A stretch of DNA of 6,108 nucleotides from Anaerolineales bacterium (GTDB lineage: Bacteria > Chloroflexota > Anaerolineae > Anaerolineales > Villigracilaceae): positions 1 through 6,108 of the forward strand of contig JAOZOM010000110.1 in assembly GCA_029933275.1 (NCBI GenBank), given 5' to 3'. Shown piece after piece: positions 1-5,311 of the stretch. Each line of letters begins with the position of its first letter. Position 1 is the first letter of the stretch. The position numbers and the translations under genes were made by a program. Below the pieces are notes generated by a model, which was not told the DNA's origin, searched no databases, and was given only the letters and a program-made list of their open reading frames with translations.

Positions 1-38
1 ATTCCTGATTTACTGACACCTAATTCACTGGAGTTCCC

Positions 39-1277
39 ATGAAAACCGACCTCAACAAAATCATGCAAGACCGCAATATCGATGCCCTCCTCGTTCTCGG
101 CGATGCCGAGCATAACGCCCCGATGTATTATCTAACAGGCGGCGGTCACGTCAATGCCGCGACCTTGATTAAGCCGCGCGGAGAAGAGGCGACTCTCTTC
201 CACAACGATATGGAGCGCGAAGAAGCCGCAAAATCGAAATTGAAAACCATTCCTTATAGCAAATATCCGCTCAAAACGTTAATGAAAGAAGCGAAAGAGA
301 AAAAGAGTAATTTCGGCGCATTGCGTTTGCAGAAGATGTTGGAAGATTGCGGCGTGACAAGCGGAAAAATCGGTGTATACGGACATACGGATTTGAGCAA
401 TTCCTTCTCCATGCTAACCGCCGCCCAAAAGCTGATGCCGGAAATTGAGTTTATCGGCGAATCGGGCACGGATTCGGTCTTTTTGCAGGCGATGGAGACA
501 AAAACAGAAGATGAAATTGCTCGCATCCGTGAGATGGGACGCATCACAACCGAGGTGGTGGGGAAAGTGAAAGCCTTTTTAGCGGAACATGCCGTAGACG
601 AGAACGAAGTCCTTTTGCAGACGGATGGCAAGCCGTTGACCATCGCCGATGTCAAAGCCAAGATCAATCTCTGGTTAGCGGAGCGAGGCGCAGAAAATCC
701 CGAAGCGACTATTTTCGCCATCGGTCGGGATGCGGGAATCCCGCACTCGGTCGGCACAGAATCCGATTTAATCCGCTTGGGAAAAACCATTGTTTTTGAT
801 ATTTTCCCCTGCGAGGCGGGCGGCGGCTATTTCTACGATTTCACGCGGACGTGGTGTCTCGGCTACGCGCCAGAAGCGGAGCAAAAGCTCTATGACGAAG
901 TACGCGAGGTCTACGAAAAGGTCGAAGCGAAGTTGGAGAGCGGGATTCCTTTTGGCGAGTTACAGCGCATCACTTGCGAGCTTTTTGAAGCGCAGGGACA
1001 CGCCACACCACTCCACACGGACGCACCGCAAGAGGGCTATGTACATAGCGTGGGACATGGACTGGGAGTGAATATCCACGAGAAACCCTGGGCGCGGATG
1101 AAAACTAAGGGAAACACTTTGCAATCTGGTGTCGTTTTTACGCTTGAGCCGGGACTCTATTATCCCTCCAAAGGGATGGGCGTGCGGATTGAGAATACGT
1201 ATTGGGCGCGCCCCGATGGCAGTTTTGAGATGCTGGCAGAATTTGATTTTGGACTGGTGGTGAAGATGAGGGGGTAG
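39..1277 (+). CDS. M24 family metallopeptidase (Xaa-Pro aminopeptidase / prolidase-like)
   Basis: A 412-residue protein with the two-domain layout of the creatinase/prolidase group: an N-terminal creatinase-type domain (about residues 1-150) and a C-terminal pita-bread catalytic domain (about 155-412). The five M24 metal ligands are all visible: D254 (FDIFP), D267 (YDFTRTW), H340 (GHGLG), E370 (LEPGLYY) and E385 (VRIENTYW). H236 (IPHSVG) and H347 (IHEKP) match the conserved substrate-site histidines. By family knowledge it should be a cytoplasmic dinuclear-metal enzyme that cleaves peptides with proline next to the scissile bond; the exact specificity (aminopeptidase P, dipeptidase or a non-peptidase relative) is not decidable here. 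The ATG is preceded by GGAG (30-33) with a 5-nt gap, which supports this start. It appears to be a single transcription unit, since a strong hairpin terminator follows about 95 nt after its stop. No upstream promoter can be judged from the 38 bases available. Confidence 0.93.
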   Translation: MKTDLNKIMQDRNIDALLVLGDAEHNAPMYYLTGGGHVNAATLIKPRGEEATLFHNDMEREEAAKSKLKTIPYSKYPLKTLMKEAKEKKSNFGALRLQKMLEDCGVTSGKIGVYGHTDLSNSFSMLTAAQKLMPEIEFIGESGTDSVFLQAMETKTEDEIARIREMGRITTEVVGKVKAFLAEHAVDENEVLLQTDGKPLTIADVKAKINLWLAERGAENPEATIFAIGRDAGIPHSVGTESDLIRLGKTIVFDIFPCEAGGGYFYDFTRTWCLGYAPEAEQKLYDEVREVYEKVEAKLESGIPFGELQRITCELFEAQGHATPLHTDAPQEGYVHSVGHGLGVNIHEKPWARMKTKGNTLQSGVVFTLEPGLYYPSKGMGVRIENTYWARPDGSFEMLAEFDFGLVVKMRG

Positions 1278-1290
1278 CACCAGAGCTTAC

Positions 1291-1306
1291 GCATGAAATT
1301 TCATGC
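1291..1306. promoter_or_regulatory. Perfect 16-nt palindrome, possible operator
   Basis: GCATGAAATTTCATGC reads identically on both strands and lies 13 nt after the M24 stop codon, well before the terminator hairpin. A gapless dyad of this size is typical of sites bound by dimeric regulators, but no promoter elements are evident beside it and no regulator gene is in the window. It could also be a chance dyad or part of the 3' untranslated region of the M24 transcript. It contains the ATG at 1293, which is the upstream alternative start of the next reading frame. Confidence 0.35.
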
Positions 1307-1372
1307 CAAGCAAGACCTTTTCAAGATACTGAGTATTCAAAGCACAGTGGTGCATTTCATCCAAAAAAAACT

Positions 1373-1408
1373 AAAAAAGTTGCAAGATAACTATCTTGCA
1401 ACTTTTTT
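1373..1408. terminator. Intrinsic terminator, likely bidirectional
   Basis: The arm AAAAAAGTTGCAAGATA (1373-1389) is followed by AC and then its exact reverse complement (1392-1408), giving a perfect 17-bp inverted repeat. In RNA the innermost bases would open into the loop. The stem is flanked by six A on the left and ends in six T on the right, so it has the form of a rho-independent terminator on either strand. On the + strand it would end the M24 transcript. The paired core is only moderately GC-rich (GTTGCAAG), so efficiency is uncertain. No converging - strand gene is supported, so the - strand activity, if any, may only block antisense transcription. Confidence 0.75.
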
Positions 1409-1411
1409 GGT

Positions 1412-1417
1412 TATAAT
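1412..1417 (+). promoter_or_regulatory. Consensus -10 box directly before the GT-C gene
   Basis: A perfect TATAAT sits 3 nt after the T-tract of the terminator and 7 nt before the ATG at 1425. With the usual 6-7 nt from the -10 box to the start of transcription, the message would begin at or next to that ATG, that is, be leaderless. No good -35 hexamer is found at 16-18 nt spacing (this stretch lies inside the hairpin repeat). A TG pair at 1408-1409 is one base off the extended -10 position. The box itself is plain; its use as a promoter is inference. Confidence 0.45.
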
Positions 1418-1424
1418 CCGCTCT

Positions 1425-2921
1425 ATGAAAAAACGCAGTTGGTTTTTAAGCATTCTCGCCGCCATTTTACCGGCATTGCTCACAGTGATTATTCTCGGCG
1501 ATATTTTTCAAGTGAATATTGCCGATTTTCTTCCTCGAATTTGGAACGATCAAGTTGGATATTGGCATTGGGCAAAATCTTTTAGCACAGCGGGATTTAA
1601 CGCAGGCTATAACGGTTGGGATGAACTGACTGCCCCCGCGGCTTTCAATCCTTACGGGGAAAATGGTCCTTTTTACCAGATGATTTACGGTTCGATTGGC
1701 TGGCTAGTTGGCTGGAAAAATGCGTTGCCCATTTATATTAATATGGGCTTTCTGACTTTTTCCTTGCTCCTTTTCATCCGAAAAGCCGAACTCGAAAATG
1801 AGCAAATTTTGCATTTGGGGACAAGTGTGCTTTTACTTTTTCCAATTTTGCTTTATCTGCCGCTCAGTTCGCATGAAACCTTAAACCAATCTATTGCGAT
1901 TTTGCTCACGACTGTTTTTTATTTCACACAAAAAAGGGATTTGCAAAGCTATCAGAAAATACTTTTTGCGCTTTTTCTCTTTTTTGCCTCTTTAATTCGG
2001 CTTTCTTGGGCAGTGCTTTTTCTGCCTTTCTTTTTTATCACAGTGCGGGGAAGTTTTACAAAAAAGTTACTTCTTTCTCTCACAATTTCAGCCTTTTTGG
2101 GATACACTTCGCTCGCTATTTCCGGTTATCTTTTACCCCCAAGCGGAAATATCATTTTAGAGCTAATTAAGGAAACTCGCACTTCTGGCGCGCATATTTT
2201 GTTGAGTCATATTAAATTTCAATTGGCGACTTTATTTAGTCCCCAACACCGCATGGATTTAATCATCACGCTTGAGACATTTTCTCTCGGTTTATGGAGT
2301 TTCTTCTATTTTCTGAGAAAGAAAACACCTCTTGACGAGCGCGTTGAATCCACATCTTTTCTCAATGCCTATAATCTCCTCGTGCCGCTAGGAATGGGAA
2401 TCGTTTTTTATCTAGTTGCGGGATTTCACCGCATTTTTGTGCCACATCTGCTCATCACCGCACTATTATTGATTAAGCAGAGAAAATATCTCCCCCTTTA
2501 CCTGAGTTTATTTATTGGCGTTCTTTTTTATAGTCCCTTTTGGTCGGCTTATCAAAAAACCCCCATCAATTATCAGCCCATGACCGCCGAATTTTTAGCA
2601 ACGCAAAATATCATTAAGCAAAACATCGTTTTCGACCCAAATAGCGAAAGCCACTGGTGCAATACCCTCCTGCTCCCGATTGACCGCTACAACGATTACG
2701 TCCCCATGCTCCCCGCGGGTATCGGGGCTTCGCCAATTATCGCCCCGCAAAACCTGAGCTACCCGCCAAAATCCAAATATATTCTATTGGATAACGAAAC
2801 CCTCACACGCGGTGCGTATCTCAAATATTTCCCAATGGACGATTTAAATCTGGATTTGCTAGATTCGCTCCCTCATGCAGAAATTTATTATAATGCGGAC
2901 TCTGGCTGTTCGCGGGAGTAA
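1425..2921 (+). CDS. Polytopic membrane protein, GT-C glycosyltransferase-like
   Basis: A 498-residue protein. A hydrophobic segment at about residues 6-27 follows a basic start (MKKR). Further hydrophobic stretches lie at about 102-118, 131-149, 155-167, 176-203, 216-236, 283-297, 318-333, 337-351 and 356-371. The last ~115 residues look soluble. The first large loop carries an acidic-aromatic motif, WNDQVGYWHWA (residues 40-50), placed just after the first membrane segment, where GT-C enzymes that use polyprenyl-phosphate sugars keep their catalytic Asp; D42 is the candidate. The frame extends upstream to an ATG at 1293, but that would put the palindrome and terminator hairpin inside the coding region and add a non-hydrophobic leader, so I choose 1425. 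No Shine-Dalgarno site is seen before 1425, consistent with a leaderless message. The adjacent sugar-nucleotide enzyme and DPM1-like GT2 genes fit a glycan role. The acceptor and sugar are unknown. It could instead be an uncharacterised membrane protein with a chance motif. Confidence 0.75.
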   Translation: MKKRSWFLSILAAILPALLTVIILGDIFQVNIADFLPRIWNDQVGYWHWAKSFSTAGFNAGYNGWDELTAPAAFNPYGENGPFYQMIYGSIGWLVGWKNALPIYINMGFLTFSLLLFIRKAELENEQILHLGTSVLLLFPILLYLPLSSHETLNQSIAILLTTVFYFTQKRDLQSYQKILFALFLFFASLIRLSWAVLFLPFFFITVRGSFTKKLLLSLTISAFLGYTSLAISGYLLPPSGNIILELIKETRTSGAHILLSHIKFQLATLFSPQHRMDLIITLETFSLGLWSFFYFLRKKTPLDERVESTSFLNAYNLLVPLGMGIVFYLVAGFHRIFVPHLLITALLLIKQRKYLPLYLSLFIGVLFYSPFWSAYQKTPINYQPMTAEFLATQNIIKQNIVFDPNSESHWCNTLLLPIDRYNDYVPMLPAGIGASPIIAPQNLSYPPKSKYILLDNETLTRGAYLKYFPMDDLNLDLLDSLPHAEIYYNADSGCSRE

Positions 2922-2958
2922 CGCTCTTGTTTTGAGCTTGCTTGCCCTTAATTAACTT

Positions 2959-2976
2959 TTATCACCCTTATCACCT
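2959..2976. repeat. Short tandem repeat, two 9-nt units
   Basis: TTATCACCC and TTATCACCT lie head to tail in the 81-nt gap between the GT-C-like gene and the epimerase gene, followed by a weaker third copy (TTGCCACTC). It lies 16-44 nt upstream of the Shine-Dalgarno site at 2992-2997. It may be a minor binding site or a chance low-complexity run. Confidence 0.4.
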
Positions 2977-3002
2977 TTGCCACTCCTAAAAAAAGGAAAA
3001 CC

Positions 3003-3983
3003 ATGAAAATTTCAATCACCGGCGTTGCCGGATTTATCGGCTCTAATTTATGCTCTGCCCTCCTCCAGCGAGGACATAGTGTCATCGGCATAGATAATAT
3101 GTCACAAGGCGAATATGAAAACATCGCCGATTTTCGAGATAATCCCGCCTTTGAACTGCACGAAGTAGATGTACGCGATGAAAACGCTATTCTCGAAATC
3201 ACCACAGGGAGCGATGTGATCGTTCACCTCGCCGCGTTCAAAATTCCACGTTATAGTGACTCGCTGGACACTTTATTAATCAACTCGCGGGGCGCGGAGA
3301 ATATCGCCAAAGCCGCGGTAAAACACAACGCAAAGGTGGTTGCCGCATCTACCTCCGATGTTTACGGCAAAAACCGCGACCTCCCCTTCCGCGAAGATTC
3401 CGATTTAGTCATCGGTGCGCCGGATGTGAAACGCTGGGCGTATGCCATCTCGAAAATGTTCGATGAACAACTCTTTTTCGGCTATCACGAAAGATATGGG
3501 ATTGATATCGTCATGCTCCGTTTCTTCGGCGGCTACGGTCCAAATCAAAACCTGACATGGTGGGGCGGACCCCAATCCGTATTCATCGAAAAAGCCCTCG
3601 AAAACGAAGAAATTCCTCTGCACGGAGACGGGCAACAGACGCGTTCCTTCACCTATATCAGCGACCACGTAAACGGGATTGTCCGCACCATCGAAATGCC
3701 CGAAGCGAATAATTTGGTCTTCAATATCGGCAACACTTACGAAATCACGATTGAAGATTTAGCCAAACTGATTTGGCGACTAGTACGCGGCGAAGACGAC
3801 AAACCGAAAATCAAATTAATCCCCTACGAGACCTTCGGCAAATACGAAGATGTCCGCCGCCGAATTCCCGACATCACTCGCGCCCGCGAGATTTTAGGCT
3901 TTGAACCAAAAGTAGATTTAGAAGAGGGTTTGAAAAAAACTATCGCTTGGCAAATTGAGAGGCGCAAGAAAAACAATGCCTAA
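3003..3983 (+). CDS. NAD-dependent epimerase/dehydratase family (nucleotide-sugar SDR)
   Basis: A 326-residue extended short-chain dehydrogenase/reductase of full family length. The N-terminal Rossmann motif is GVAGFIG (G7, G10, G13), with D31 at the end of the second strand to bind the NAD ribose and VHLAA at 75-79. The catalytic triad is T117 (in STSDVYG), Y147 and K151 (YAISK). A sugar-nucleotide loop GDGQQTRSFTYI lies at 208-219, the hallmark of enzymes acting on UDP- or dTDP-sugars. The STSDVYG segment lacks the TDE signature of dTDP-glucose 4,6-dehydratases and is closer to the STSEVYG of UDP-glucuronate decarboxylases, with Asp for Glu; 4-epimerase activity remains equally possible. 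The start is supported by AAAGGA (2992-2997), 5 nt before the ATG. Its stop overlaps the GT2 gene by 8 nt, so the two are almost certainly co-transcribed and probably translationally coupled. Family confidence is high; substrate confidence is low. Confidence 0.93.
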   Translation: MKISITGVAGFIGSNLCSALLQRGHSVIGIDNMSQGEYENIADFRDNPAFELHEVDVRDENAILEITTGSDVIVHLAAFKIPRYSDSLDTLLINSRGAENIAKAAVKHNAKVVAASTSDVYGKNRDLPFREDSDLVIGAPDVKRWAYAISKMFDEQLFFGYHERYGIDIVMLRFFGGYGPNQNLTWWGGPQSVFIEKALENEEIPLHGDGQQTRSFTYISDHVNGIVRTIEMPEANNLVFNIGNTYEITIEDLAKLIWRLVRGEDDKPKIKLIPYETFGKYEDVRRRIPDITRAREILGFEPKVDLEEGLKKTIAWQIERRKKNNA

Positions 3984-4719
3984 TTTTTATGTCATCGTGC
4001 CGGTTCTTAACGAAGTCGGCAATTTAGAACACCTTTTCAACTCTTTTCAGCAAATCAACGCTTCCTTTGAAGATAGCTTCACCACGCACTTCATACTCGT
4101 GGATGACGGTAGCACAGACGGAACGGGAGAAAAAGCACAAGAACTCGCAGGCGCGCTCAATTTTAAGCTAATACAGCATGAGATAAATCAAGGTCCCGGC
4201 AAAGCATTCGGGAGCGCGTTCGCCCACATCGCGGATAAGGTACAAAACGAGGATTGGGTCGCAACAATGGAGGGCGATAATACCTCTCGCATCGAAGTTT
4301 TAACGCAGATGTTCATCCGCAAAGAGGAGGGCTACGATGTAATTCTTGCCAGCCCCTATATGTACGGCGGCGCGATCATCAACACCTCCCCGCTACGCGT
4401 ATTTTTGAGCAGTATGGCGAATATCTTTGTGAAAGAATTTTTGGGCATACATGGTATTCTTACCGTAAGTTCTTTTTATCGGCTTTATACTGGAAAAACT
4501 ATAAAAGATTTGCAAGAAAAATACTCCCCCGAAATTCTCGAATTAGCCGGCTTTGAATGTATGGTCGAGATGCTCCTAAAAATGATTTACCTCGAAAAGA
4601 GCATTTCAGAAGTCCCGCTGGTGCTAGATACAAGTCTACGCGTTGGGAAGAGTAAAATGAAAATTATCCGCACCGTGCGCGGTTATTTTAAGGTCTGGCA
4701 AAAGAAGAGGGGCTGGTAG
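3976..4719 (+). CDS. Glycosyltransferase family 2, DPM1-like (polyprenyl-phosphate sugar transferase)
   Basis: A 247-residue single-domain GT-A enzyme. The N-terminus gives the typical VIVPVLNE strand-loop (residues 6-13), then VDDGSTDGT (42-50) for nucleotide binding, and EGDN (99-102) where most relatives carry a D-x-D metal motif, so here it is E-x-D. The C-terminal SEVPLV...R222-VGKSKM (211-228) matches the basic R-x2-G-x-SKM segment of dolichyl-phosphate mannose synthases, which contacts the lipid phosphate. No transmembrane tail is present, as in the smaller DPM1-type enzymes. By family it would move a sugar from a nucleotide donor to polyprenyl phosphate at the cytoplasmic membrane face. 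The frame can be extended to a TTG at 3955, but the ATG at 3976 gives the normal GT2 N-terminus. It overlaps the epimerase gene by 8 nt. A GAGAGG (3957-3962) lies 13 nt before the ATG, rather far, so coupling to the upstream gene may matter. Confidence 0.9.
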   Translation: MPNFYVIVPVLNEVGNLEHLFNSFQQINASFEDSFTTHFILVDDGSTDGTGEKAQELAGALNFKLIQHEINQGPGKAFGSAFAHIADKVQNEDWVATMEGDNTSRIEVLTQMFIRKEEGYDVILASPYMYGGAIINTSPLRVFLSSMANIFVKEFLGIHGILTVSSFYRLYTGKTIKDLQEKYSPEILELAGFECMVEMLLKMIYLEKSISEVPLVLDTSLRVGKSKMKIIRTVRGYFKVWQKKRGW

Positions 4720-4738
4720 AGGGCAATCTGTCTCTCTA
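4717..4738 (+). other. Hairpin at the GT2 stop codon
   Basis: TAGAGGG (4717-4723) can pair with CTCTCTA (4732-4738) across an 8-nt loop: seven pairs including one G-U. It begins on the stop codon of the GT2 gene and lies just before the Shine-Dalgarno site of the next gene. No T-tract follows, so it is not a canonical terminator. It might act as a 3'-end stabiliser or partial attenuator, or be incidental. Confidence 0.3.
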
Positions 4739-4759
4739 CACAGAAAAGGAAAATAAACG

Positions 4760-5281
4760 ATGAGCAAGCTCAAATTCACGCGGCGATACTATAATCGTCC
4801 AAGCGATCTTTTACGAGATATTCGTCAAATTATGGGGAAACGCAAATTTATCCGCAAAGTGATGAGAGAAATCATCTCTCACGATTTTCGTGAGCGGTTG
4901 ATGATGGTCGTCACCGAAGTTAACGGATGCCGCTATTGTCGCAGTTATCATCTAAAAGAATCACTCAAAAGCGGCGTTTCTGAAGCAGAATTGGCGGATT
5001 TGCTCAAAGGGCATATCCCCAAAGATACGCCGCCTGAAGAATACGTTGCACTGGCGTACGCCCAAAATTGGGCAGAAAATAACGCCAATCCCGACCCCGA
5101 AACTTGGGCGCATCTTGTTGAAACTTATGGAAACGAGAAGGCAGAAGCAATACAACTCGTTTTACAAATGATTCGGATGGGCAATTTGTCGGGAAATTTA
5201 CTCGATTACCTGATTTTTAAACTCAGTTTTGGGAGACATGGGTTAGTTGAAAATGAAGCGCGTTTCTCTATAATGGAATAA
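4760..5281 (+). CDS. AhpD-like / carboxymuconolactone decarboxylase family protein
   Basis: A 173-residue, mainly helical protein. The AhpD-type redox active site is complete in EVNGCRYCRSYH: E53, C57, C60 and H64 in the E-x3-C-x2-C-x3-H pattern. Family knowledge links this pattern to thiol-disulphide chemistry and peroxide reduction, with the His and Glu activating the cysteine pair. True carboxymuconolactone decarboxylases usually lack the CxxC, so a redox role is more likely than aromatic catabolism. No signal peptide is visible, so it should be cytoplasmic. The ATG has AAAGGA (4745-4750) with a 9-nt gap. It starts 40 nt after the GT2 gene and may be read through from it, although a small hairpin sits between them. 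No AhpC/peroxiredoxin gene is in view. Its last ~35 nt carry a promoter for the next gene. Confidence 0.88.
   Translation: MSKLKFTRRYYNRPSDLLRDIRQIMGKRKFIRKVMREIISHDFRERLMMVVTEVNGCRYCRSYHLKESLKSGVSEAELADLLKGHIPKDTPPEEYVALAYAQNWAENNANPDPETWAHLVETYGNEKAEAIQLVLQMIRMGNLSGNLLDYLIFKLSFGRHGLVENEARFSIME
5247..5274 (+). promoter_or_regulatory. Sigma70-type promoter for the lipoprotein gene
   Basis: TTGAAA (5247-5252, five of six matches to TTGACA) and a perfect TATAAT (5269-5274) are separated by 16 nt. Transcription would start near 5281-5282, leaving a leader of about 30 nt that contains the Shine-Dalgarno site at 5299-5304. The promoter lies wholly inside the 3' end of the AhpD-like coding region. 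It is the best promoter match in the window. Confidence 0.65.
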
Positions 5282-5298
5282 GTTACTCCTCTTTAGAC

Positions 5299-5304
5299 AA
5301 AGGA
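5299..5304 (+). promoter_or_regulatory. Ribosome binding site fixing the lipoprotein start
   Basis: AAAGGA lies 7 nt before the ATG at 5312. The same hexamer precedes the genes at 3003 and 4760, so it is the standard site here. It supports 5312 as the start of the reading frame that leaves the window. Confidence 0.75.
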
Positions 5305-5311
5305 TTTCTCG

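Noticed and set aside
254..790. Open frame of 178 codons on the - strand within the M24 gene
   Set aside because: It lies entirely opposite a well-supported gene and its product has no recognisable motif; it is a by-product of codon use.
790..1280. Open frames at 790-1071 (+) and 960-1280 (-)
   Set aside because: Both overlap the catalytic half of the M24 gene in other frames and give basic, motif-free products.
1425..2580. Low-GC, T-rich stretch as a sign of horizontal transfer
   Set aside because: Membrane segments need T-rich codons (Phe, Leu, Ile). The composition returns to that of the neighbours in the soluble C-terminal part of the same gene, so protein content explains it.
2711..2727. 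CCCCG/CGGGG inverted repeat in the GT-C gene
   Set aside because: Five pairs inside coding sequence, with no associated signal.
2889..2894. TATAAT near the end of the GT-C gene as a promoter for the SDR gene
   Set aside because: No acceptable -35 hexamer at 15-19 nt, and it is over 100 nt from the start; AT-rich codons explain it.
2923..2937. GCTC/GAGC hairpin after the GT-C stop as a terminator
   Set aside because: Only four base pairs with a 7-nt loop and no proper T-tract after it.
2948..3668. Open frames on the - strand at 2948-3205 and 3405-3668
   Set aside because: They oppose the SDR gene and show no family features.
4961..5155. Open frame of 64 codons on the - strand within the AhpD-like gene
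   Set aside because: Opposite a gene with an intact active-site motif; the product has no features.
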